Assembly (NCBI GenBank): GCA_011032825.1
Contig: JAADJZ010000017.1
Location: 806,001 to 870,000 of the forward strand
Direction: 5' to 3'
DNA length: 64,000 nt
Origin: Massariosphaeria phaeospora
Lineage: Eukaryota; Ascomycota; Dothideomycetes; Pleosporales
The notes beneath the pieces were generated by a model, which worked only from the letters and a program-made list of their open reading frames with translations, ran no database searches and was not told where the DNA came from. Shown piece by piece: positions 1 to 11,314 of the stretch (the first letter of the stretch is position 1; every line of letters starts with the position of its first letter). Made by a program: the position numbers and the translations under genes.

Positions 1-550
1 AAAGTCCATCCGGGGGTGTGAAGAGCCCCGCATAAAGCCAGATTCGCTGTGGTCTGACAGCGTTGCGGCGACGTCGACGGCTTCCAGGTGGACACGGTAG
101 CGGCAACCGGCGGCCCGGGGGTGAAGCGGCACGTGACGGTGAGCGATGACGAATCCACGGGGAGGATGCCAAGCATCCGCCACTCCCGAGCAACACCGAG
201 TTCTTCGTGTGCCGTCTGCTTTCCTCACCACACAGCCATTGTTCCAATTTACGCAGTAGGCATACGTGCTCAAGATGATATATATACCAAAGCTCTAATT
301 GGCACTGGGGACTTTTCCTACTTCCTGCTTCAGATGAAAGGCACTACCCAAGAGGGCGGTATCTCACTACGTTACCACATCACTACATCAACACACACAC
401 GGTCAATCATGTATGCACACCCTCGTCGGAGACACGCTCTTGCAACCCTCGCCACGGCCCAGGACGTCCTGGGCAACAAGACGGCACCAATGGTCGCCTC
501 GTCACGCAGCCAAATCTCAGAAGCCTGTCAATTCAATCAAATTTGTCGAG
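1..550. other. No gene recognised
   Basis: I see no conserved coding region here. Open frames on the plus strand overlap the 3' end of the dehydrogenase gene on the other strand and have no recognisable content. The stretch is probably 3' flanking sequence. Confidence 0.5.
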
Positions 551-1638
551 CTACAGATCTTTCTGAAGCTTTTCTTTTACCCCAGCAAACTTGAGCTCCT
601 CAAGTGTCTCGTCCCAGAGCCTTTCACCCATTTGGCGACCCTTATCCGTATACATTGTCTTTGGCCAGCTATGGTCCTGGTCAGCATTGGAACAGTGGAT
701 AGCATTTGGGAACGAAGTCAGACTCACGCTCTGATGATCCAATCCGTCCATGATCCATGGCTCTCCTTTCCCAACACCAGAGATGAGTGCAGGTATATGC
801 GAGACGCATCTTCAGTTCGACGTCCTATGAGACCCATGAAGGCGCCTAAAGCGATGTTCATGATCCGCGAGTTTACATCGCGGAAGAATGCTGTCCCCTT
901 TGTAGCGCCAGGATCAGTGCAGTTGACGATGACTTCCTCTGCGTTGATCGTCCGAGCCAGCTTCGCTACGAACATCATGACCAGCAGCTTCGACAGGCCA
1001 TACTGGCCCAAGCCATCAAACTTGTCGGGTCGATCAAACGAGTCGAGAAGTCTTCCATCGCCAGGATCCTCCAAGCTGAGGCCAAGGCTAGCCCCAGAGT
1101 TGACGATGGACAGGCGACCAGACTCAGGCGACGAAGTGGTGGGTCTCAGTTTGGGCAAGAGAAGGAAGGAAAGCAGCGCAGTAGCAAGATAATTGACCTG
1201 GATCGTAACTTCGCGGCAGCCGCCCTCGTCGACGCGCTCGAACTTGAGTTTACCCAGGCCCGCATTGAGTACGGCGACGTGGAGTCGGTCAAGCTCGCGC
1301 TCAGCCCGCGCAGCAAAGGCTTGCACGGAGCGGAAGGACTCCATGTCGAGCTCCCACACTTCAATCCGGGCGTCCGGGAACTCGCGGAGGAGCGCGGCTG
1401 CGGCTGCCTCGCCCTTGTCCACTGAGCGTACGCCCATGATAACTAAGCTTGGCCGTAATCTTAAGAAGTTGCGGACGGCCTCGAAACCCAGACCAACGTT
1501 GGCCCCCGTCACCAACACCGTCTTCCCGGCGAGCTCAGTGCGGGGGGGAATCACCGGCACGCGAGAGAGCGTCTGCTTCCAGAAGTTGTGGAAGAAGGTG
1601 GCCTCGTATGAGGCTTGCTGTTTCAGTTGGGTAGACAT
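551..1638 (-). CDS. Short-chain dehydrogenase/reductase (classical fungal SDR)
   Basis: NAD(P)-dependent oxidoreductase of the SDR family; the substrate cannot be read from sequence. Two exons (1638..728 and 668..551) join across a 59 bp intron with a GTGAGT donor and a TAG acceptor, giving 342 residues. The cofactor motif TGANVGLG is at residues 44-51, NAG at 125-127, the catalytic Ser near 181 in VNSGAS, and the YGLSK pair at Y213 and K217. The C-terminal exon carries the MYTDKG and LWDETLEEL segments typical of fungal SDRs of this kind and would be missed without splicing. The N-terminal extension of about 40 residues before the Rossmann fold is also usual. The gene is divergent from the Gfo/Idh/MocA gene across about 1.2 kb. 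No part looks broken. The family is certain, the reaction is unknown. Confidence 0.9.
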
Positions 1639-2221
1639 GACGGGCGTCCAATTGGCTACAAGCCAGATACGCGTTTGGTTGAGCCGTGTGAGGGAACGTG
1701 ATGGAGAATAAGAGTGTAGAGGAGTGTAGCCGTGTTCTCCCGGTGGAGTGAAGTGCTGGTTGGTTGTAGGCGAGCGGGCGATGTACGGATGAAAGAAGAG
1801 TTATAGGTTTGGCTGCGGAAGGAAGGAGATATAAAACTTTCCCGCAAAGCCAAAATGTTCAGCGAGGAAGCCTCATTTGATTCAAGGGGATATAGAGGAG
1901 GGGACAGGAGTGGCAGGGGTTAAGATCCAGGGGATCTTGCGAAAGTAAGTATTCTCGGGCGAAAGATGCCATCGTGTACTTAGTCACATATGGGCAAGGC
2001 GTGGATGGCCGCTCTAGGCCTCAAGCGGTTGGCGAACGGGACGATGGGAGCCCACGATGTGGCAGGCCGGCATTGCACCGAGTCACCGACACCCGCTTCT
2101 GGGGACGGGTGCCGGAGAAACAGACATTCCGGGGGAGACGACCGCTGGACCGCTGGACCGCGGGCGTTGCGGGGACTCTGGAGTCTGGACCACGCTGCAG
2201 GATGCCGCGGACGAAAACGCG

Positions 2222-2460
2222 GCGTGCTAAAATCGACCCCCTAGCGCTAAATCCAACCCACTGGAATCAGTCAGCATATCTATACGCCAGATTATCTTGC
2301 TGCCAGTATCTACCTAGTATCTGTTAAGATTGAATACAAACATTACGCCTGTCGCCCGCTACCTGCCTGTCGCCTACCTACTAGATAGATACCGGCAGCA
2401 AGATGATCTGGCGTATAGTATGCTTACTGGTTCCTATGGGTCGATTTTAGCACAGCGCAC
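2222..2460. repeat. Long imperfect inverted repeat, MITE-like
   Basis: The left arm (about 2222-2317) is matched in reverse complement by the right arm (about 2381-2460), around a spacer of some 63 bases. The best-matching part is about 43 bases per arm, for example 2281-2317 against 2381-2420, with only a few mismatches. The outer part shares GTGCTAAAATCGAC with GTCGATTTTAGCAC after a length difference in the left arm. No coding content is seen. It looks like a degenerate foldback or MITE-type element in the SDR/oxidoreductase intergenic region. I could not define clean target-site duplications. Confidence 0.65.
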
Positions 2461-2860
2461 GAAAACTACGATTTTTGGCGGATTGGAGGCGCTGCTGATC
2501 CTCCACAACGCTTTGCCGGGATGTTCTTTGCGAGTCATGTACAACAGCGAACATCTTCACTCATTTGGCCGCTTGGAGGAGACTACCTTGCCGGTGTCCC
2601 CTCGCTGCCGGCGTGAGCTCGGTAATCAATAGCACCGTTAGCGGCGCACTGGTAGCCAGGTTAGGCATAACAGGCAAAGCAACAGAATGTGTAGATCACA
2701 TAAAAGATAGCGGTCCTGAGTGCGTTGTGTAGAGTTTTACTCTCCTAGGCAGCCCTAGTGCGACGGTTCTCCCTACGTTAATAATCCTCGTTACATAACC
2801 TTAACCTCTACACACACGTTTTATTTAGCCTGCAGACAAGCCGACGCGAGCACCTCCCGC

Positions 2861-4215
2861 ATGGATTTCCTAGGTGGTGTCCGACGCAACTGGCGTCAGT
2901 TCGACCCTCCTGTAGCTTCTAAGCAGGAAGATGCGCTCAAATTCGGGATTCTGGGCGCGGCCAACATAGTGTCAGTCACCCCCTATACACATACGCAAGC
3001 TGACTCGGGCCCAACAGTCCCATGGCCCTTATCCTCCCCGCCAGAAGCCATTCTCAGGTCATTATCCACGCCATTGCGGCACGTGACAAGACTCGGGCGA
3101 TCGTCTTTGCCAAAAAGCATGGCATTCCAGTGGTGAAAAACAGCTACGAAGGTGCGTTTCCATGCCTTTATGTGGGTACCTGTTGTTCAAAGCTGAATAG
3201 TAAATTAGAGATTCTGGACGACCCGGCCATTGATGTCGTCTACATTCCTCTCCCCACCGGACTTCACCTAGAGTGGGCGCTGAAGGCGCTCTCCAAAGGA
3301 AAACATGTCCTGCTTGAGAAGCCAGCCACCAGCAACGCCCACGAGGCTGAGATCCTCCACCACCACCGCCTGCTCAACCAGTCTAGCGAGGGGCCAATCC
3401 TCATGGAAGCCTTCCACAGCCGCTTCGCGCCCGGCTGGCAGCAATTCCTGGCGGTCCTGGATCCGCCCAACGTCTCTCATGCCATCGCGAAGAACATGGT
3501 GCCGTCCTACATCGTCAGTGACGACGACATTCGCTTCGACTACAGCATAGGCGGCGGTGCCCTCCTGGATCTCGGCACATATCCCCTCGCGTCGATTCGG
3601 GATGCCTTTGGCGCAGAGCCTGAGGAATGCATAGACGCGAAAATGACACCAATGGCGCCGCCACGCGAGAAATGCGACCACACATTTTACGCCAAGTTCC
3701 GCTTCCCAAACGGCGGCATCGGCGAGGTCGACGGCACACTCCGCGCGCCAAAAACGCACTTCTCGCTGCCCACCATCACCGTCACCCACAAGCCCGTCCC
3801 TGCGCAGGATGGGGAGAACAAGGCTAGCGACAAGGGCGCCGAAGTGACCAGAACGCGCAAAGTAACATTCTGCAACCTGCTGTGGCCGACCAATTACCAC
3901 TACGTCACCGTGGAAGACAAGTTCGAGATCAGGGACGCAGGCTCGTCGACGGTGAAGCGTGAGTACACTAAGACAGAGACTAAGAAGGCCTACACGTTTC
4001 GGGACATGGGCCGGGATGCGGCCGGCGAGACCCACTGGTCGACGTATCGGTACATGCTCGAGGAGTTTGTCAACAAGATCAAGGGCCGCAAGGGCTCAGG
4101 CGTCTTCGTTTCGCACGAGGAAAGCATCGCCCAGTCTCGCGCGTTGGACATGATATATGAAAAGTCTAGTCTGGGTCTACGGCCGACTTCCAAGCGCGTT
4201 TCTGAATTCGCCTAA
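2861..4215 (+). CDS. Gfo/Idh/MocA-family oxidoreductase (dihydrodiol/D-xylose dehydrogenase-like)
   Basis: Predicted NAD(P)-dependent dehydrogenase acting on a sugar or a trans-dihydrodiol-like substrate. Exons 2861..2970, 3018..3151 and 3209..4215 join across introns of 47 and 57 bp and give 416 residues; the second intron is a multiple of three and would otherwise be read through. Evidence: the nucleotide-binding start KFGILGAANI, the segment ILDDPAIDVVYIPLPTGLH after splicing, the family signature EKP (LLEKPATS, about residues 118-120), EAFHSRF, and GGGALLDLGTYPL, where the conserved Asp and Tyr lie. The length fits dimeric dihydrodiol dehydrogenase and fungal NADP D-xylose dehydrogenase relatives. 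The neighbours are an SDR and a DHA2 exporter. The exact substrate cannot be assigned. Confidence 0.9.
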
Positions 4216-5360
4216 TAAGCGTTCCGTAGAACCTCAACGGCTGGGTAAGAGCAGTTCGAACGTCTGCTAGGAAATAGTCATACTTACATGAGTTCTGTTC
4301 ATTCGAGAACATTTGAATCAATCCGTCTTCTTTTTCTTTTAACAAACGCCTGTCTGTGTACTCTGTGCCGCTTAAAGCCAGGAAAAGCCGATTCAAGCAA
4401 TGCAATGAGGGAAAGGAAGAGGGAAAAGGGCTTTTAAGGTCTGTTTAATGTCCATGTCGCGCACCGCAACATCTGCCGCAACTGGTGCTGCCTCTCCTGG
4501 ACTTGTCGCTTTAGACTGTTGAAAACATTTCGGTTGACATTTATATAACTCTCGTTCGTGGATATGGGCGGATGCAGCGTCGAGAATCCTTAAGGGTGAT
4601 GTGTGAGCAGTGAGCTGCACGGCCGGGGTCTCCTGCCTGCAAATCAGCTGGAGTCTTCGAATTCTTTTTAGCGAGCGGCGCGTCACGTGACTGAATGACG
4701 TTTAACATCACGCCCGCAGTGGGTACCAGGCACCTCGACACGAACAACGTCCACGCCCGGCCAGCCGCTCATGTTATGTAGTGCCGCCATCAGAAGACTT
4801 ACATACTGGAACGAAACACTGCACGATAACCAGCAGCGCCCACGATAGCGAAGCGGATCGCTTTGGATCGCTTCGCTTTGGTTCTGTCTGGCGAGCACTC
4901 AACGCGTAGTAGACGCAGGCAAGAGGGGTCCAGACTCCAGGACATGTCGAATTGGTGGTCTGGATAGTGCCCGACGACAATGGACGAGTCAGGTAGCGGA
5001 ATGCGAGGCTGCGACAAGACCGAATCACCTGCGCCCTTAGAACGCGGCGCAACATAAGCCCGTCGGGGCAGGAATCAAACGAAGCTCCGCCATGAGCTCG
5101 CGAATACTTTCTGATCAAAGCGGGAACCAATTGCTCCTGCTCCTCCACGCCTGCACTGAGTATAAGACTCTTTTGGTCCGTAAACATGAAACAAACATTG
5201 AGCAGCCCCTGTCTCCTACACCTGCCCAGGTGCATATATTTCTGTTCACCACTAAAATACTGATACTGGGTTCAGCAGCACCCAATTATAACGCGTTTTC
5301 AACAACTAATCAGAGTCCTTGAATCGATCACTTTGTAAGGCTGCAACAACCTCACCAGCC
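4216..5360. other. Intergenic region with a short palindrome
   Basis: About 1.1 kb without a supported gene. It should hold the 3' end of the oxidoreductase transcript and the promoter of the transporter. A palindrome-like motif lies at 4847-4878, where AGCGAAGCGGATCGC is followed by its near reverse complement GGATCGCTTCGCT. No other structure was recognised. Confidence 0.45.
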
Positions 5361-7090
5361 ATGGACGCATCGAGTGAGAAGAACTCAGTCGCGCAATCTC
5401 CATCCGAGACAGCCGTCAAGGATCTCGAGGAAGACCAGTATCCTCACGGTCTCAAGTTCATCATTCTGGCCAGCGCCGCCCTTGTTGCCGTCTTCTTGAT
5501 TGCACTGGATCAGGTAAGCAGCCTACTGTCGTTCTCTCCGAGGACGTTCGCTAAATGGAATCCAGACTATCGTTGGTACCGCGATCCCCAAGATCACAGA
5601 CGAGTTTCATGGACTCGAGGATGTGTCCTGGTACGCGGCCGCCTACTTTATGACCTTCGGTGCCGCCCATGCCTCCGCCGGGAAGCTGTACAAGTACTAC
5701 AACCTAAAATGGAGCTTCCTCTGGTCGATGTTCATCTTCGAAGTCGGCAGTTTGATTTGTGGCGTTGCACCTAACTCCAAGTCCCTTGTGGTCGGTCGCG
5801 CCATTTCTGGTCTGGGCGGTGCGGGTCTGTCCGTCGGTGGCACGAGTATCATTGCCCTCAGCACCCCGCCTCACAGACGCCCGATCATGATGGGTCTGGT
5901 AGGGACGACCTATGCCACCTCGGCCGTCCTGGGCCCGCTCATCGGCGGAGCCTTCACCGACTATGTCTCCTGGAGGTGGTGCTTCTACGTCAACCTGCCG
6001 GTCGGTGGTGTTGCCGCCCTCGCTCTGTTCTTCTTCTTGCACTTGCCGGCGGCCGCTGCCCCTCCTGCCATTCCGTGGACCCAGAAGCTCCTTCATCTCG
6101 ACCCTGTCGGTCTCGCGTTGGCCATGGGAGGCATTACCAGCTTTGTCCTTGCGTTGCAGTACGGAGGATCGAGCCATCCATGGGACAGCAGCATAGTCGT
6201 TGGCCTGCTCGTTGGCTCTGCCTTGATCGCTGGCGTTCTTGTCGCATGGGAGATCTGGCTGGGCGAATATGCCATGATGTTGCCGCGCCTCTGGAGACAT
6301 CGCTGGCTCTCCGCTACGGCCGCTTACCAATTCTTCTTCATGGGAAGCTACATCGTCCTCCTGTACTACCTGCCCATCTACTTCCAGAGCATTCTCGGCG
6401 CGAGTCCCATCCGATCTGGCGTCGACAATCTTCCTCTCGTGCTAGCGGCGTCCGTCTTCGCCCTCGTTGGCGGAGCGATCGTCATGAAGACCGGTCGGGC
6501 TCAGCAGGTCATGCTTGTCGGGTCCGGGCTGACCACGGTTGCCATCGGCCTCGTGTATACGCTCGACATTGGCAGTCCAACGTCGAAGTGGGTTGGCTAC
6601 CAGCTGTTCGTTGGCATCGTCATGTCCGTCGCCATCATGCACGGCTTGAGCATTGCCCAAGCCAATGTCTCTGCAGAGGATATCTCAGCCGTCACTGCCA
6701 ACCTGTTGTGTACGTATCATCCTAACCCCTGAATATATCGCAAGATCCCGTGCTGACCCAATCCTGCGTACAGTCTTCCAGACAATCGGCGGCGCTTTCA
6801 GCACCTCGTCGGGTCAGGCCGCATTCATCAACCGACTGCTCCACGAGCTCCCAAAGACGGCGCCCACGGTCAACCCTGGTCTTGTCATCTTTACAGGTGC
6901 TTCGGAGTTGCACAACGTGTTCCCGCCGGACGTTCTTCCCGGCGTCCTCCAGGCGTACATGAGCGGCATTAAGGCTGCCTTTGCGGTGGGGGTCGGTTTC
7001 GCCGGCGCTGCCTTTATATCCGCCTGGTTCATCCCCTGGAAGAAGCTGCCGACCCATCTCCCCGGCGAAGCCCCGGTAATGGCAGTCTGA
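5361..7090 (+). CDS. MFS drug:H+ antiporter, DHA2 (14-TM) family
   Basis: Plasma-membrane efflux transporter of the type that exports toxic compounds or secondary metabolites by proton antiport. Exons 5361..5513, 5566..6709 and 6774..7090 (introns 52 and 64 bp) give 537 residues. After an acidic cytosolic N-terminus, the first helix ends in ALDQ and splices to TIVGTAIPKITDEF, a hallmark of the family. GRAISGLGGAGL and the antiporter motif C segment (SAVLGPLIGGAFTD followed by WRWCFYVNLPVGG) are clear. The last exon carries the extracellular segment and final helix. I chose the ATG at 5361 because it begins the usual short acidic tail; an in-frame ATG at 5319 would add 14 residues. The substrate is unknown. 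A poly(A)-like signal follows at 7188. Confidence 0.93.
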
Positions 7091-7187
7091 TTGAGGAGTC
7101 TGTTGCGGCATCGTGAGAAGCTGCTCGCATCTGGAGGGCGCTGGACTTACTAATCTATATTATAAGTACAACCTCTTCTTTCTTTAC

Positions 7188-7193
7188 AATAAA
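7188..7193 (+). terminator. Candidate poly(A) signal of the DHA2 transporter
   Basis: A canonical AATAAA lies about 95 bases after the transporter stop, in a T/A-rich tract. It is a plausible polyadenylation signal; fungal signals are loose, so this is only suggestive. Confidence 0.4.
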
Positions 7194-7571
7194 GTTTAAA
7201 TTTTTTTCAATGACAGCTTATTATCACTATTCTCACTCTTCTAGTAGATAGCTTACGCTAAAAACAAATAAGGCTTCGCTATAAGTTGCTCGCGCAAACT
7301 TTCTCTGAACCCCGCATCTCGTCCCGAGAGGCTTGCGCATAGTTACGTACTCCATGCATAAGCTGTTGCGGGGAACCAGAGGATACTAGGTCTAGCCCGG
7401 TCTCTTCTCGGTCACTATCCAAAGGCAGATCTGAGATCATAGCCCGGCTACCATCTCCAGGCCATATAAGAGACTTGTTGTAGCAGCTGGAGAGCTCGAA
7501 AATCATTCGCTCTTCGATTGTTCCGGCATCGCTTGGACACACCTTTCATGCCATCGCATAAAGCAGCTAAT

Positions 7572-9689
7572 ATGATAGCCTCAATACCTTTACCAGGCTT
7601 GCTTCTCGCTACCCTTGCCCTTGTCAGCGCCCAGAACGATAGCAGCTTTGCACCAAACTTAGACGTGTCAGAGATCCAGAGACTAGGAAACAACAGCCTC
7701 TTCACGCGATGGAGGCCTACCTCTCATTTTATTGCCCCGGCTGGATGGATGAACGACCCTTGCGGAATGATGTACGATCCCACAAGAGAGACCTACCATC
7801 TCATGTATCAATGGCACCCTAACCACGTCGACTGGGGCAACATCTCCTGGGGACATGCCACATCTAAAGACCTGGTTACTTGGACAGATGTACGCGGGTG
7901 GGAGGGCAACAGTGCCGAGGCCCTGGTTACCGGTCCCAATGGCACCTATGACGACCTCGGGATCTTCTCCGGCACTGCTCAACCGGTTAATATCCATGGG
8001 GAACAAGACGGCACTCTGTTGATCTTCTACACTTCTGTCTCACATCTACCCACGAATTGGCGAATCCCTTACGAGCCGGGGACCGAAACGCAAAGTCTCG
8101 CTATTTCGACGGACGGTGGGCAGACGTGGGAGAAGTATCCAGGTAATCCCATTATCGATTCGCCGCCAGAGGGCTGGAATGTTACTGGATGGCGCGACCC
8201 GTTCTTCCTGCCATGGCCTGAAATGGATCAAGTCCTTGGTAACGCTGAACCGCACTGGTACGCCGTCTTCGGGTCAGGGATCAAGGGCGTGGGCTCGCGC
8301 ATCCCGTTCTACAGTGCCCCGACACACAACCTGACAGATTGGACCTTTCTCGGCGCTCTATGGGAACCTACACTGAACCAGAGCTTAGGCGACACTTCAG
8401 AAACCGGCTCATGGGGCTACAACTTCGAAGTGTACGCCCAACCCCCCATGCAATCCCCCTATCATGACTAACCGCCCCAGTTCCAACTTCTTCTCCCTCC
8501 AAGACTCCGACGGCGACACCCACTTCTACACCATCGTCGGCACCGAAGGAATCGACACCCCGACCCATCCCCGCGCAGCCATGGGTCTCTGGAACGAAGG
8601 CCTCGTGACGCGGCGTGCCAACGGTTCCGCGCAATTCTCCCCCGTTGCCGGCGGCGCCATCGATTCGGGCCTCCTGTACGCCGTCACCAGCTTCAACGAC
8701 ACGAAGCACGACCGCCGCGTGCAGTGGGGCTGGGCGCCCGAAGATATGAACAACTTCGCCATCACGCAGCAGGGCTTCCAGGGCGCCTTCGCCCTGCCCC
8801 GCGAGATGTACGTCATCAAGACGACGGGCTTGGTCGACGCAGACGGCGGCTTGGCTGGTAAACTCGGGAGCAATCGCGTTGTCGAGGAGAGCGACGGCTC
8901 GCTGACGGCGTATACGCTCGGTGCGCGCCCGCTTCCTGAAGTCGTTGCGGGGTTACGCAGGAATGCGACGAAGCGCTGTGTCGAAACGCCCACTGCGTTC
9001 CATGCCAGCACGGCCGCGTTCGCAGGGAGCGCACACATGGAGCTCGCTGCCACGCTGTTCAACATCACTGGCACGGTGGGCCTGATCGTCGCCGCGTCGC
9101 CCGGCGGCGAAGAACACACTACCATTTTTTTCAACGCGGAAACGGCCACGATCGGCGTGAACCGCACCTCGTCGTCGCTGATCCGGGAGTTTGCGAATTA
9201 CACGATGACGGGGCATTTCCGGCCGTACGTGTTTGCGGAGAGCGGGGTTGAGGATCTGGATGTGAGGGTTTGGCTTGATGGGTCGTTGCTGGAGGTGCAT
9301 GTTAATGTGAGTGTTGCATATCGCGCCTGCTTCTTCTTTACCTTTCTTTCTCTTTCTCTTTCTCCTGCTCCGGTTCGGTCTCCTTCCACTCCCTAATACA
9401 TCAACGAACGCCAACACTAACTAACACCTTCCGCTTCCAGCACCGCTTCCAGCTCACCACACGCATCTACCCAAGCCGCACCGACAGCACCAACTTCGGC
9501 ATCTACGTCGACTCGCCCTCCAACGCCACCTCCACAGCCATAGCCACCTCCCACGTCTCCGTCGCAAACCTCACCGTCTGGACGGGGCTCGCCAACGTTT
9601 TCCCCGAGCGGTCGCTGAACTCGAGTAGTCGGCTTGTATTCGACACACCGGCGCAGACGGGGAATTATACGTGGTGGTCGGGGTATTAG
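7572..9689 (+). CDS. Secreted GH32 glycosidase (invertase/inulinase/fructanase type)
   Basis: Extracellular beta-fructosidase predicted to hydrolyse sucrose or fructans. Exons 7572..8431, 8481..9306 and 9441..9689 (introns 49 and 134 bp) give 644 residues. I chose the ATG at 7572 because it starts directly on a signal peptide (IASIPLPGLLLATLALVSAQ); ATGs at 7518 and 7548 are also in frame. The nucleophile motif WMNDPCG places Asp at residue 62, the WRDPF motif places its Asp at 209, and the likely acid/base Glu is in YNFEV near residue 286, just before the first intron. Here the usual EC motif reads EV, as in a divergent fungal subgroup. A C-terminal beta-sandwich (LDVRVWLDGSLLEVHVN and the last exon) and many N-glycosylation sequons follow. 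Substrate preference is not readable. Confidence 0.92.
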
Positions 9690-10083
9690 AGCAATGTGGC
9701 GAGTGAGTGGCAGGTGCGGACCGCGGTCGCATGTACCCCCTCGGGTAGGGTTCATTGCCGTTGAATACAAGTAGAGACTTGAGGCGATGTTCTAAATGCA
9801 GTAAATGCCTTTTATATAATCTAACGTGCCGTATTCTAAAGTGGTTAGGGGGCAAAAGAAGAAACGTGCAGTATCGAAAACGGGGGAAACCGCTTCACTG
9901 CAGTAGCTGCCAACATAGCACTCCACTACCGAGCACCCTGCCGCTTTTCTATGCTCTACTTGGACATTACATTACTCTGTATACTAGATACAGCAGGACT
10001 TTGCAAAGGCGAAAGCAAACTATCCACCTGTTACTAGAAACTCATATACTGCTAAGGGCATAAGGCAAGGAAATACATTTTTA
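9690..10083. other. Intergenic region with a dispersed-repeat fragment
   Basis: No gene recognised. Bases 9977-10010 (TACTAGATACAGCAGGACTT and following) resemble the reverse complement of one arm of the palindromic repeat at 31216-31280. This looks like a half copy of a small dispersed repeat. Confidence 0.4.
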
Positions 10084-10260
10084 TTATTGCTTTGTTTTGG
10101 GCCTTGGTGTTGCATGAGGTTGAAACGCGTTAGTGCCTTCGCGTGAGCGTAGACCGTACAACACCATAATCGTAAGCAATTTGGATACATTAGGTTTTTC
10201 TCCATGTCTTAGCGATTCTATAGCTGCAAGCGCAGCCTCGATTGACCCCATCATACTAGG
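10084..10260 (-). pseudogene. Relic of a pogo/Fot1-type transposase N-terminus
   Basis: On the minus strand a short stretch reads IEAALAAIESLRHGEKPN, the start of the CENP-B/pogo helix-turn-helix region. After a frame change it reads IAYDYGVVRSTLTRRH, followed by a stop where family members usually have Gln. The order and spacing match the N-terminus of the transposase at 24013-25872 (AEIESLSPRETFSYRKIA then STLSRRH). Nothing of the catalytic part was found nearby. This is a fragmentary, frameshifted remnant of a DNA transposon. Confidence 0.65.
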
Positions 10261-10504
10261 TAAGTTGTACAGTGTTGAAGTTGGGGTAGCATTTGATCGA
10301 ACTTGGTTCAATCACTACGAGAAGCTGCAGGCGTAATCCATTGTTTGATGACATACCCTTTTCCGGATTTCTTCAGACGCTTAGTTCAATTTTCTTCATT
10401 CAGTTTTTCAGAGACTATGCCGTCAAGCTAAGGTCCATCGTTAACCATCTGGGCCTCAAAGTACAGATCTTGGAATCTTCTAGTCTCGGGGTCTGGTGCT
10501 CAAA

Positions 10505-11314
10505 TCATTCAGTACTTCTGCAGCACTGCTCCCAACAGCCTCTGATCACGTCCCCACCCTGTAGTCCGGATGTGTCCGGGAACGTGCCCTTTCCGAACAG
10601 TTTGTCCACTTCATCCCGGTAGATATCCATGGCTTCTGCAGCACTAGGAGGTGGGCTGGTTCGAAAAGGCCAGTACCCAGTCATGATGGCATAAATGATA
10701 GATCCCAAACTAAAAATATCAGTGGCGGGCTTCGACTCCCAGGACGTGATGCGCGGGTCAAAGAACGGGGTATCCGGCATGTGTCCTCCGTCCAGTTTAG
10801 GTACCTTGCACGTCGAGCCGCGAAAATCGCAAAGCCACAGATCGAGCAGTGTCAACCCGTCAGCCGATCGCGTGCCTGAATCGTGAACCAGGAAGTTTTC
10901 GGGGCGCAGATCGGAGTGGATGACTCCGTTCTTGTGCATATGTGTTATCGCCTCAGCGGCTTGCTCGGCCAATCTCCAACGTAAAGAAGCGTGCATCTCT
11001 CCATTACGCGAGTCGATGAACTTCTGCAAATTGCCATGACTTGCTTCGCTGAGCACGATGCCATTGCCCGACATCCCATGATATCTGTTCAAGAACTTAG
11101 TCGATTTTCTTTATATGTTGTGAATGGCACAAACGAACGGAACGGTTCTCGGATGATGACCCAGTTTCTCAAGGATCTGCGCCTCAATTCTGAATGCTGT
11201 TTTAAATTCGTCTTCGCAACTCCCTTTCCAAAGCTTGGTGGGCGGCTTTAGGACGCGTTTGGAGCTCTCGCGGAAAAATTGTGAGGTTCGTCCGATGTAA
11301 GGTAATGGCTCCAT
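10505..11314 (-). CDS. Small atypical protein kinase-like gene, possibly decayed
   Basis: Resembles short fungal-specific kinases beginning MEPLPYIGRTSQFFR. The proposed exons 11314..11135 and 11095..10505 join across a very short 39 bp intron and give 256 residues; the splice is uncertain. Kinase features: VIHSDLRPENF (catalytic loop with HSD in place of HRD), LWLCDFRGSTC at the DFG position, and DIFSLGSIIYAIMTGYWPF (subdomain IX). The DFG glycine is replaced by Arg (GGC to CGC), and no normal glycine-rich loop is visible. At the 3' end the frame stops at CCRSTE, while a neighbouring frame reads AEVLNDLSTRPRD, which fits the family's end better, so a 1-2 base indel is likely. It may be a pseudokinase or a recent pseudogene. 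Confidence 0.6.

Noticed and set aside
88..1192. Plus-strand frames over the SDR gene
   Set aside because: They overlap a well-supported SDR on the other strand and have no recognisable content.
5704..6330. Open frame opposite the DHA2 transporter
   Set aside because: Shadow of the GC-rich coding strand, low-complexity and domain-free.
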